Below are positions 1-11,200 of a stretch of 64,000 nt of DNA, in pieces (the first letter of the stretch is position 1; every line of letters begins with the position of its first letter). This DNA is from Symsagittifera roscoffensis (taxonomy: Eukaryota > Xenacoelomorpha > Acoela > Convolutidae): contig NC_087063.1 of NCBI RefSeq assembly GCF_963678635.1, forward strand, positions 17,674,143 to 17,738,142. The letters are read 5' to 3'. The notes below the pieces were generated by a model that saw nothing but the letters and a program-made list of their open reading frames with translations, did not search any database and was not told where the DNA came from. Both the position numbers and the translations under genes were made by a program.

Positions 1-299
1 ACTAAATTGCGCAGTGTCGAGAAAAACCTGTTCGAATTTTTTGCTTTTTCCGTCTATTTTTGATCGAGTAAAGCGAGCGGGTAATTCTTGCGAAAAGAAA
101 ATTGGTTATTTAAGCCGTGAAAAACTTAGTTCACAAAAAACTGTTTAATGAAGCTTCCTGTAGTTCTTACCTGGCACTAGGAAAAAAGAAAACATCAAAA
201 AGTTAACGCGTTGAAAATGTTTGATTTCATAAAAAACAATTAGTCATATCATCTCCCTACACGGCGCACAAAAATGGCCTACTTTTGAACAAAAGAAAT

Positions 300-1050
300 C
301 TTCTTCAATTTTTCTTTTTAAGAGGAATGAACGTAATAAAGACTCTTATATAGGTCTTGATGACTTTTTTGTTTGTTTTTTCTTCCAGGAAAAAGTCTTG
401 ATACTCGAATAACTACAGATGTGCTTTCATACATTTTAATGCATATATGAATGCATTTATTTGTATATGCGCAGGCTGAGTTCAATTGGAATTCATCTAC
501 TGAAACTTACCTAAACAGCCTGCTCCAAATTCGAACGTGGAAATAGCGCGAAAAAACTGAACGATTTCTGGTTACGAAAATGGAATTTAGTTTTTAGATT
601 TCCAGTGGAATAAAAACTTTACTTATTGATCCAGTTTTCTCAATTTGGGGTAATGTTACCAAAAAAGCGCCAATCATATAATGTTCTAGAAATTCAATGC
701 GCTTAAAGAGCATTTTTTTCCTTGGATTTCGAAAGTTGAGATTTATCAACAAAAAAGTTTTTTTTTTCTGTTTATAATTAGTAACGAAAAGTTCGAACCG
801 ACAAAAATAATTAAAAAGAGCAAATGACTTTTTTTCAGACAATTTTTGCATGCAAATCTAATTTTGCAGACAAAAAGTATATGTCAATGTCGCCATAAAA
901 CTCAAATTTGCATGCAAAAATTGCTCAAAATTGGCAGATTGCTCTTTTGAATCATTACTGTCTGCCCGAACTTTTTGCAACTCTCTATACTTGCGTTCCT
1001 TACTTTTTTCCAACTGTCAGTTGGCTATGTTATAACTGGTCGAAACTTCT
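300..1050 (+). repeat. Interspersed repeat family R1, copy 1 (interrupted)
   Basis: Begins with a block around 320-360 (aatgaacgta, then actcttatataggtcttg) that recurs at 4480-4523 and, more diverged, at 24181-24225 and about 10490-10530. It continues through shared segments (gttcgaaaatgg-like text, 'ttgagatttt', 'ttccttacttttttccaa') to about 1050. Copy 1 differs from copies 2 and 3 by a ~200 bp inserted inverted repeat at about 776-988. No coding capacity is visible. The family is not recognised; transposon class is unknown. Confidence 0.6.
776..988. mobile_element. Fold-back (MITE-like) element inserted in repeat R1
   Basis: Two imperfect inverted arms of ~77 bp (781-857 and 906-981) flank a ~48 bp spacer. 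The inner 18 bp (840-857 against 906-923, both containing TTTGCATGCAAA-type text) are perfectly complementary. The related copies at 4830-4865 and 24555-24580 read straight through this point (tgttt then attgcgttc) and so look like empty sites. It has no ORF. This fits a non-autonomous fold-back DNA transposon; the target duplication cannot be fixed by eye. Confidence 0.6.
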
Positions 1051-1639
1051 ATGTCACTAGACGAGCAATCGTGTTCTCTTTTTGGCACTCTCCGTGATTT
1101 TATTTTATCATTTTTATTAAAAGTTTTGACTGTAAACTCTGAAACCGCCCGAAAATTTAAAAGAAAACTTTTTGTTCGAATTTGGTTAAATTCTATATGT
1201 CGTTGGATAATTTGTTTTTTTTGAACAGCATTAGATTTGCTTACCTTTTGCTCGATATATTCAAGCGAGTCCTTAATAGAGTAGATTATTTGTGAAGGGT
1301 AAATTTTCCTACCTTTTCTCGAAGTGAAGGGAAGGAATTATAGATTAGTAGTGTGTCGTTTACGTCCAGCTTGTTGGTACCTCAAAGGAATTCAGAAAGT
1401 GGTGTCATTTTGAAGCTTTTATGATCTTGATATGGATTCCAATGAAAATTTAATGTGTCGTTTCAGTGTCGAGAAAAGTTGGTTGGGATTTTTCCATTTT
1501 TGAGACTAAATGATACAAATGACACGAGAATCATTTGGAAATCAACTCGTTGGTTAGTTCTCCTGCGGTTTGCACATTAGTTTTGCTAGTTTATTGTCTC
1601 TTAAAAATTATTATTTTGTGAAGGAAAAAGAACATCAAG

Positions 1640-2450
1640 AAATTTAGTAACAAACAATTTTTGCGATTAGAAACCGTTGTCATATCGGATTATAGACTTT
1701 TCTTGGGTTAACAACCTGTTCAATATAATCGTTTGGTCTCTTGGTTCATAATGAATTCAAATTTCTAAGCGTCTGCGACATCCTTAGTCTGGAGGTAACG
1801 AAAACGTCTGGTATGGCAAAGTTCCTGGGTTGGAATCTGACCAGGACCTGTTTTTTTTTCAAACGGGAACTATTCCGTTTCAAAAAAAATGTCAGCTTAT
1901 TTTTTTCTGCTTATATTCTGTCTCTTTTCAGCCTAGTTTTTTGCTTTATGTAGCTTTCATTTTAGTTGCTTTTTATGTTTTCAATTACTCCCGCAAATTG
2001 TACTTCAACTAGCCTTGATTTCATATATTTTCCCCTTTTTTTGCTTGAAAAGTTTTCAGGCCTAAATGATTTCGCTGTATCTTTTATCGGCTCACTAACC
2101 TAATTCTTGGTCGTTCGAAGAAACATAATTTATATGTTTTCCTCCGTATCGCACAAAATGTTAACAATCTCAGAACAGAGTTTATAGTTCACTTTTTTTT
2201 ATGACAACAGTTTAGTTTTTGCTCTAACATCAAATAGAACATCCGCAAATAGAACATCATTCCAGACAGCAATTTTAAGTTTTTTTTAGTTGTGATTTCT
2301 TCGAAAATGATTCTGTTTTCTTTGCACTTTGTGTCTTCTCTTTCCTTTCCTTTCCTGTCTGCTAGCTTGCTATGCTTTTTTTGTGGTATTTATTTTCATT
2401 TTCTCTTGTTTCTGCTGAAAAGATTCAGGCATGTAAAATATCGTTTTTTT
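1640..2450 (+). repeat. Long tRNA-headed interspersed repeat R2, copy 1
   Basis: Shares an ordered series of blocks with about 12245-12940 and, over a shorter part, 21690-22010. The blocks are 'accgtt.tcat/aaat', 'ttggttcataat', 'tctaagcgtc', a box-B-like block ending 'ttggaatctgaccaggacc' near 1831-1849, a T/A-rich stretch, then 'ccgcaaatagaacat' and 'tccctgtctgctag'-like text. The box-B-like part suggests a tRNA-derived (SINE-like) component. Copies are strongly diverged, so the element is old. Confidence 0.5.
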
Positions 2451-2784
2451 GAGTGGTTTGAGGAGCAAAAAGATTCTTCGAAATGGTTTGAGGGGAGGGA
2501 CTTGAATGTTTTTTGAGTTTTTTTAAACATTGTTTTCTGCGCAACGTCTGTCTTCACATGAATTTTCGGCGGCTTTGTTACCGTTTATTACACAAGAAAA
2601 GCTTGTGTTATAGTATGAACTCTCTTTTTGCCAACCTAAGTCGCAAATATTGTTGCGACGCAAATTTTGTTGCGACAAAATGTGTTCATTTTGATCAAAA
2701 ACCAGCTAGTAAGTACAGCCAATGCTAAGGATATTAACACAGACTATTATATTACAAAGAGCACTTTAGCTTCAAGATATCATG

Positions 2785-2855
2785 GATCTGTAGCGTAGAG
2801 GTAGGCAAGGAGACCAGCAGCAACAAAATGAGAGGGTTCGAACCTGGGTAGGGTC
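2785..2855 (+). pseudogene. tRNA-like sequence (SINE head or tRNA pseudogene)
   Basis: Contains a box-A-like stretch (tagcgtagaggtagg) and, about 40 bp later, a perfect box-B core (ggttcgaacc) in tRNA-like spacing. The anticodon arm does not fold convincingly, so I cannot assign an amino acid. Most likely the Pol III promoter part of a SINE inside the SHPRH intron or upstream region. Confidence 0.4.
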
Positions 2856-4325
2856 GGATGTTTTTAATGAACTTTTTCGTATCCTAGCTAAAATGCATCC
2901 GCTCTATAAAGTGAGGCTTGTTACTTGGTTTTTTTTTTCAAATTTCCTGGTACTGCTAATGTGTCATAGTAAGCTTGCTTCACTTAGAATTTATGTAGGC
3001 TCTTAATTGGCGTGCTTCACTTACGAATTTTTTGTACACTCAAAATTTTTTTTCTTTCAGTTTTTCCCTGTAGCGTTATCGGTCATATTTTTTCTTGTGT
3101 ATGCGAAGTACAACTTCGCCTCTGTTTTAAGCTTTGTTTTGATGCTTATTTAACAGGCGATCAATCTTAGGACATCCTTCAGAAAGGTTTCTAAATAAAA
3201 CTTTTAAAATCGACTTGCTTTCGTACAATACTGGAAGGACAATTTTTGATTTGATGGAAATACCTAATCTGAATTGCTAAGTGCAACGAGCTTTACTTTG
3301 TCACCGGGGAACAAAGATTTATAGTTTACCAGAAATTCACTGCTTCCACCAATTTTGCTGGCTTTTCTAAGGCAAATGTTCAACAGATGGCTCTCCAAGT
3401 TTGCGATCTGTTCATATTGAGCAAAGAAGATCTGATCAATTATGTTTTTTTTTTGCTGTAGTGATTTGTTTTTTTTTCTCAAAAATTAATTCGATTTTTA
3501 AATAGAACGGCTCAGGCTAGTTAGTCTCTGTTAATTTATATATATTTTTTGGGTTTTTAAACCCTTTTGGCGTTTGAATGCCCTCTTTGTTACTGCTTGA
3601 TGGGCTCAGTTCACTGGTTACTGCTGCATGGGCTGTTAGATGTCTTTTGACTCTTAAGATCCCATTCAATAATATTGATGTTACGGAAGGTCTATTAGTG
3701 GGGACACTTTTAGTAGAGCCACTAACCGCTGACTGAAAAAATTCAATTGTGTTAAATGAAACTGATTAGATGTGCCTCGAGTAGCAGGTTTTCGAGTTTT
3801 TCAGCATGAGAAATGGTTCTGTCTATTTTAATTCTGTTTTTGTTTATACTACTACAGATTCCAAACAAGTTCTAGTGTTTTACAAATGGAATCATTTATC
3901 GTTCAGTAGATAATTTAATCAGTATGATTGGCTAATAGGTTGATCCATTTTAAGTCATTTTTTCTCATATGCAATATTTTTTTCTATTGTTATTGCCTTT
4001 AGCAATTGTTTTTGTGTCTAAAATTTTTCATCTGTTGCATTTTAACTGATTTCATTCAAAATCAGGGCAGCACTTGGCAGCCTTTTTGGGTTCGTGTTAG
4101 CCGAGCCGTACACTCTTTGTTGCTGATGTATTTATGCGTAATTAATCTGATTAAATAAAAGTAACAATGAAAAATTAATTCTTTTTCTGCTTTTTTTTGT
4201 ATTATTTAGCATTTTTTCTTGAAACCAAGACAAAGAATAAGAATCTTTGGCATTCAATTTTTCTGATTTATTCTAATGAAATTTTTTTTCCTCGGGTTTC
4301 ATCTCTGTGTTTTTCGATTGGTTTG

Positions 4326-4392
4326 TCAGGCTATGTATGTGTTGCATCGCAAGTAGTGCGAAGATGCGCTTCGCATCTGTGTTGAGTTCCTC
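4326..4392. repeat. Short hairpin repeat (TGCGAAG...CTTCGCA)
   Basis: Holds tgcgaag and cttcgca as a short inverted repeat preceded by 'gttgcatcgcaagt' and followed by 'tctgtgtt'. Related blocks occur near 3095-3130, 7488-7515, 12885-12935, 13205-13260 and 23513-23565. They look like termini or internal pieces of one interspersed family. Confidence 0.45.
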
Positions 4393-4469
4393 TTCATTTT
4401 GGTCAGAAGATTTTGTACTACTTGCAAGCAAACGGTTATCTTTGGTGTTTTTAAGGCTACTAGTGCCAA

Positions 4470-4900
4470 GGCCTTGATTAAGAGAAATGAACGTAGTGGA
4501 GACTCTTATATAGGTCTTGCTGATTTTTTTTTCTCAGGAAAAAGTCTTAAAATATTGATGCACTTAGGAATAATGCACTTTTTGAGTTCAATTGAAATTC
4601 ATCTGCTGTAAGTGACGTAAATAGCACTCTCCAAATACGAACGTGGAAATGTCGCGAAAAAATGTGAACAATTTCTAGTTTCGAAAATGGAATTTGTTTT
4701 TAAGATTTCGCAGCGGAATAAAAACTTTACCTATTGATCGCCAGTCATAAATTGTTCTAGAAATTCAAAGAGCTGAGAGAGCATCTATTTTTTCTTTGAA
4801 TATCGAAAGTTGAGATTTTTTCAAGAAAGTGGGTGTTTTTTTTGTTTAATTGCGTTCCTTACTTTTTTCCAATCGTCGATTGGCTATGTTTTAACTTGGT
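4470..4900 (+). repeat. Interspersed repeat R1, copy 2
   Basis: Colinear with 320-1050 but lacking the fold-back insertion: 'tgtttaattgcgttccttacttttttccaa' text is continuous here (quoted in parts: tgtttaattg, cgttccttac). It ends about 50 bp before the first recognised SHPRH exon, so it sits in the intron just upstream of it. Confidence 0.6.
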
Positions 4901-4950
4901 GATCAACTCGCTATATCTGAAATTAATCGGAAACGATTTCGTCATTTCAG

Positions 4951-5241
4951 ATTTCGAACAGTAATCGGCTTAGAATATTTCGTCTACTCTCAACTAGAAG
5001 AAGTTAAAAAAGTGCGAGACTCGTGTTGCACTAGCGTTAACAGTCTAAATTGCCAACTGGACAATACATCGATCGCACAGAGTTACCATTGCCACTTGAA
5101 ATTGCAAAAGGAATCCAAACGCCTTTTAAATGGAATCTCGTCGCCGAGCAAGAGAACGAAAAAGTGTAAATTTTGTGTCGTGCAAATCGAGCTACAAAGA
5201 TATGAGCGGCTTCTGTTTGATTCGAATTGGAGCAATAAGGC
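4951..5241 (+). CDS. SHPRH: SHPRH exon 1 in window (pre-RING region)
   Basis: Follows acceptor gtcatttcag and ends before donor gtaagt, phase 2 at the 3' end. The open frame of 96 codons contains SYHCHLKLQKE and a CKFC motif followed by LQRYERLLFD, matching the inserted region between the SNF2 lobes of SHPRH where a Cys-rich 'C..C' and 'YE..LF' segment is usual. The ATG-less open frame runs straight to the acceptor. Confidence 0.8.
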
Positions 5242-8200
5242 GTAAGTACATTAAGTCAAGAAGTATCACTAGAGATTGTCAGTGCAAAATGGGACTTCAA
5301 ATGGCTGGGATTTGTGACGCAATAATAATTAGTAGCAATTTTTGATATCTTTTGTAGGGCCAACGATAACCTAGATTTCGACAGCGCAGAAGAGCCTGCG
5401 GCTCTTTGGAAGCCCTCTCGCCTCGAACTAGTGTGCGCCTCTATCAGTGCCTTTACTGCAGTTAAAGATCTTACCAAAGAAAACCAGGACCAAGCCAAGC
5501 ACGTGAAGTCTTTCTTAGTTCTCCTGAGAGAGGAGTTCAAAGAACTGAGGGACTTCTGGAGGTGTCTGACGAATAGAGTGGCAGGTCACGATGAGTTGAG
5601 AATGGCAACGGAGAGATTCAGGCTGTACAACGAAGTGAATGATGGGATCATGAGAAATGAAGAGCTGTCTACGAATGTATTGAAGCCGCATATGGTAAGA
5701 TCTAACTATAACAATGCAGTGCTACTGACTTTTGTATTATTTAATTGCATCTAGAAACACACCATAAATTAATAAAGACATGATAAACGTTTGTATTTCG
5801 ATATTCATTTCATTAGCGATAGCAAGTCACTTGTAATCGGGAACAAGATTTTTCCGTAAACTTTCAGTTTCAGCTGCCTGCTGCTCATACATGCTCAATT
5901 TCCAGAGCATTCAAATTAAACTACTCTTAGTTTACTTGAGGTAGTAATTAACTTTACTTAAGTAAGCTTTTAGGTAAGATTTTATTTTAAAAAAGTTGAT
6001 TCTTTTTTCGATCTATTGATTGTCGTCGTAACTTTGTCGGCTGATTTTCCGTTTTTTTTGCAAGTGCAATTTATATAATCTGGCGTGCTTTTCAAATAAT
6101 TTATTTCCATACCTTAGTTTTTTTATTGATTCAAACAGTTTGCTCATGTTTGATAAAAACATGTATGAAGAAAATCTATGGGGTTTGATTTTTTCTATTT
6201 CATTTTTTTGAGTAAATTGCTTATGTAAATTTTTTATGTAATTTTTTGATTCTTTTCAAAAAAAAAATAAGTTTTTTTTTCCAATAATTACGAAAAGGTG
6301 GTACCTATGGAAAAAACCGCCTGCTCCGCTGTGTGGCTGCGGTTACGCCTTGTCTATTTGTACTGTACTTCACCTTCTACAGCCTTCGAAAAAGTCTGTG
6401 GGGAAATTTTTCATCCATCTTTAAGGATTTTTTTACAAACACTGCCCTTCCGAATCTGAGATTTTGGCTTTAATAGATAAAACGAACACTACTCTCTCGA
6501 ATCTGAGATATTGGGTTTAATAGATCAAAACAGATCGTGGGAAGCTCCCCTGTTTGACTGGTTACGCTCTGATTGAATTTCCGCAAAAGGTTAAGAAACT
6601 CGGAAAAACATAAATTTTGATAGTTGACCGTTTTTCAAACTGTTCGACTTTTCTCGAAAACTAGCCTCCCTACTCTGGGATTTTGGGTTTTATGGAGAGA
6701 TTGGTTTGATGAATTTTGTATCAGTCGGAAAAACAGGTTCAGTGATGCGCGCCTGCCTTAGCGGCTATGCCCAAATTTTTTTCCTCAAAGTTGTTATGGC
6801 CCTGGGAAAGGTTTTTGACCGTTTTTTGAACTTTCTCAAAATTTACCCTCCCAATTCTGAGATTTTGGATCGAATAAAAAAAGAATCGAGAGAAGCTCCT
6901 CTGTATGGCGATAACGTCTAATTTTTCTCACAAAAAGTTATGGCTCTCAGAAAATTCAATGTTTTGATATCTTTTAAACTTTTCAAACTTTTTGGCTAGT
7001 CTCGAAAAAATTCCAGTCAAATCTGATATCAAGGGTTAAATCGAGGTATGAGGTTGATAAAAGTCTTCGCCCATAAGCGGCTGCGCCATAAAAATTTGTA
7101 AGAAAGTTGTTTGTCCTTGGAAAATTCCAATTTACTAACTCTGATTTTGATTAATTGTATTTATTTTTTTTGTTAAACGGGTTCGGTTCATGTTAGATTG
7201 GCTTTGTTATGTTGCGTAGCAAATTTTAGCCTGGAAATATTTTTGCTTGTTTCAGGAGGGGTGGGTTGTTAAAGTTTTTAAATAAAAATTTTGTGGAATG
7301 AAGTTTTTTATGATGATAGTTTCGTAGAGGGCGCAACGAGGAAATCGCCTTATTTACCGCTCGGTCATTGATTCTCAATGCTTTCTAAGGCCGTTTAAGA
7401 GCCTCATTCACGACAGAGGTAAAAAAAAAGTGTAGTATTGTTTTTCGACTTTCAAGTCATTTTTTCAGCTTAATTTTTCAATCTTTTAATGCTACGCTTC
7501 GCCTCTGTGTTTATTTAGCTGTGAAAGCGTTGGGTTAAATTGTTTCTCATAGAGTAATGCACCACATCCTAACGGTTCTACTATTTGAACCATTTCACTT
7601 TTCCTCAAAGGTTTTTTCATATTTTCTGGCCTGAACTTTTGAAGTACAACCTTATCTCAAGTTTTTCATTAGGTTCCCATAACTTTGAAACGTTTGGAGA
7701 ATGATTTGGCCCTGTACGAAAATGAGCTTCTGGAGAGGAAAGGACGGAAAATCTACCTGGAAAACTTGGAGAAGACTAAGCAAGAGAACGAGCAGAGTTC
7801 AACAGCTGGTGGATCCACGGATGTCGACGTGTCTAAGGCAATAGAGCCTTGTCCTGTATGCAAAGGCCCGTTTGAGAAACAGGCTAGTTTTTTGAAATAA
7901 TTCAAAGTTTTTTCTCTCAGCTACAAAGTGTGGACAAATATATTGAATTGCTTTTGCGTTGCCTTTTAGAATTTCAAGTTGAAATTAACATTTGAGAAAT
8001 CGTGTTGAGAAATCGGGCAACATATGGATCTATTAAGCAACCGACTCAATTGGCCGACTGAAGTTTTTTATGAAGTGTCCAGAAAACAAGTTTGATTTTT
8101 TTACATTTGGATCATTGTTGCTTCGAAAAAAAAATAACCAGGGCTGTTACTACTCTAAAGTTTGTACCTGAACCCCAAAATTTGATCCATGTTGTATCTT

Positions 8201-11200
8201 AACATTGTGAGTCATTGCACATTTACCCCAATTGAGATTGAAAATAGCCGGCTTAATCTGCAACTAGTTTAGTCATAATATTTTATCGCTGAAACTAGTT
8301 TTCAGTTGTAATTATGTAAATTTCGGTGTCGCACATTCCTTTTAGAACCTGGCGCATGATTTCTCAAATTGAAACTGGTTGCTCAATTGATCCACAAGGG
8401 GGTAGATTGCTCAATTGATCCGCAGATACTTTTCGATTCCATTTGGCCATGAATGCGAGTATGCTTCTTGAGCATCCCTGATTCTAAATCAAAATGATTT
8501 CTTCCCCAAGTTGAGCGTAGTTTAATACTGCAAAGCAATTTTTTCTCGGCCTACGTTCGCAAGCAAAAGTGCTTTTTTAATATATTTTTATACATTGGCA
8601 ATTAAATAGCGTCTCTAGCTGCTTTTTTCGTGGCTAGTGTTAGTTTATTTCCGAGTGATTGTGGCGCAGATGTGAGTACGTGAGACTCCTTAACTACATG
8701 TTGCAGGTTCGATTCCGGCTCAAACCATTTTTACGACTGATTTTCACCTTTTCTTTTTTTCTCATTTCACTTGGTTCTGGCTTTTTAGAGCTATTCCTTG
8801 CTATTGTCTTGTTTGTGTTATTTGCCATAGGAGCGAATCAAGCGAACTAGGCCCGAGTTTCATGAACTTCGCTACTTCGGCCGGTCAGAGCCTCAGGTCT
8901 ATTGGGGGCGAGTTCAGTCTGCTTTTAGGGCAGTTACAAATATGAAGGATAGTGTTCGAGCAGGAGAGTGAGGAAAGTTCGGGGTGACATTGGGTTCAAT
9001 TGAAATGCAGTAAATTTTAAAAAGACTGTTTCCAGACCTTAACTGCGCTTACATGCTCCGTGTTGCTTGACGGAACTGTTCCTCAGTCGAGTAAACTTCC
9101 GGAGGGCGCAGTGGGAGGACTTTGGGGTGGGAGCCTCTTGGATGGCCTTAGTTACGTGTTTTGTCTAGATGGATTTTAGTAGTTGTTTAAATTTATTTAA
9201 AACGAAATTTCTGTCGCTGTTTTCATTAAAAGAGTTGAACTCTTGCTCTCGGAAGTTGTTTCGTCGAGTTCTTCTTTAAAAATTGTTTAAAAGTCATTTT
9301 GATAAGTCTGGGAGGGAAAGGAAACCTATGAAAAAAGTGCAAAGGGTGAGAGTCGAAGTGAGATTACAGGTGAAGTTGGGAGGATAGGAGTGCAAGTTGT
9401 GACACCGTAGGTAGTTTGCACTCAGCATGGTGGTCGATGGAGCTCATCTTCGTACACTCTGTCACGACACAAAGTTATCTTCGAACGACTTGTATTTGTT
9501 CTGGGACTCGCTTGCGGCCTAGGACCAAACGGGCACGACTAGTTCAGTTTTGATATAATTGAGGCCGTGCACGTCACAAGCAACATTTCATTCGAAGGAC
9601 CCCAAGTTGTACCTGAAAGAGCCTTCATGATCGAAACCCTGTGCGTGGCTCTCATGGCGGGTTAGCAGTGTTCAGCACAATTGAAGGAGGGATAAAAAAT
9701 CACACCAAGTTTTTGGGATTTCTCTTGACCGGAATAACAGCGGAGTCCATTGAATTTGTCGGTTCTTAATTAAACTCTTCATCGACGGAACTAAATAGAC
9801 TCTCACTCACTCTTTTGAAGTGTGTAAAAAACCAATGCAGCTTAGATGCTTGCATAAACTAGCGGATGCATTTACAACGTCAGTGTATTGAACAGAGAGA
9901 TGGAATTTGTCCGCGTACGATTGAATTTTTACTTCTGGGGATCTTAGAGGATCATCATGCATTCAAAATGCAGTAGAGCATTTGTCGTGTTCTCGCTTGT
10001 ATTTGTGAAATTCAGCTTTGCCTCTGCGTCCCGTGATCAAGCTCAAACTGACTTTGTTGCCAGAGAATGTGAAGTCATAGTATTCCTCAGTATTAGTCAT
10101 AATGATTTACAAAATAATTACAAAGGTTTGAAGACAGTAAAGATTAGTTAACAGATAATTTTTCGAATTTAAAAATGAGGTTTTTTCGAAGACTAAGAGT
10201 GAATTTTTGAACCCAAACGCGGTTCAGTTTCAACTCAGCTCAAAAAAATTTTCATTTTTACTTTTTGTTTACTATTCATCTAGGCTAAAACTAGGCAATC
10301 AGAAATGTTGAATTAACTTGATTTGATTAGTTTTTCATTCTATAACTGGCTTCAGTTTGTGGCAACATATTCACTCTGCACAATTTCTGAATTAGGGTGG
10401 TTCGATAAGGTTATGACCAAAAGTTCATCCCCTAATGTGTATTAGAGACGAATATGTATGTGTTGCTAACTTCACAGACGTGTTTTTTAAGGTGTCAATG
10501 ATTGAAGTGGAGACACTTTTCTAGGTAGTTTTTTTCAGGATTTAAAGCTTGTTTATGTTCAAATTTGACTTCACGTTTTATCTTGAAGTTCAATTTCAGG
10601 ATTGTCGTTCAGGATTGTCTTTGAGTTCAATTTAAGTTCAGTTCCGACGATTAAGATTGAAAATAAGATTCGAAAGAGGCTATTAAACCTATAGATTTTC
10701 TAGCGAGTTAAAATTTTTCCTATTGCACTAGCTTTCTGTAACTGTATTAATTTTATGGAAAAAGCGTCAATCATAACAGATTCTCGGAGTTCAATGAGCT
10801 CTTCAATCTGGTATATTTCGTTTTTTTTGGCGTTGCGATCAGCAAGGGTATTGCAATTGGGTACTAGACTTTTTTTCCCTAAATAACTTTGTTCACAGGA
10901 CTCATCTCCTGGATCCTGGGCTCATTCATCTGCTGGTCATTTGTTGCACCAGACATATTATGATAATGTTAGTTTTTTAGCATTTAAGTATACGGCCTAT
11001 TCGATATTTGATTTTTTTATGTTACTTGTAGTTTTTCCTACTCGGTTTATAGAAATTTCATTTTTTTTCAATTCAAAATTTTTTTCCGGGTTCAGGTTTT
11101 GTCTTTTTTTATATTGGCTTAGTGGCCTCTTTTTGCGTCGTTTGATCTGCGAAAAAAGTTTTTGTGTGCGTTTGTGTGTTCTGAGGGGAAGGAGGACTTG

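Larger units (their letters stand above)
1..4950. other. Non-coding, repeat-filled; probable SHPRH intron
   Basis: No exon of SHPRH or any other recognisable protein is visible on either strand. The first identified exon begins with a split codon after an acceptor (gtcatttcag), so upstream exons must exist, and this stretch is best read as the 3' part of a long intron. ORFs of up to ~85 codons here have no recognisable features. Confidence 0.5.
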
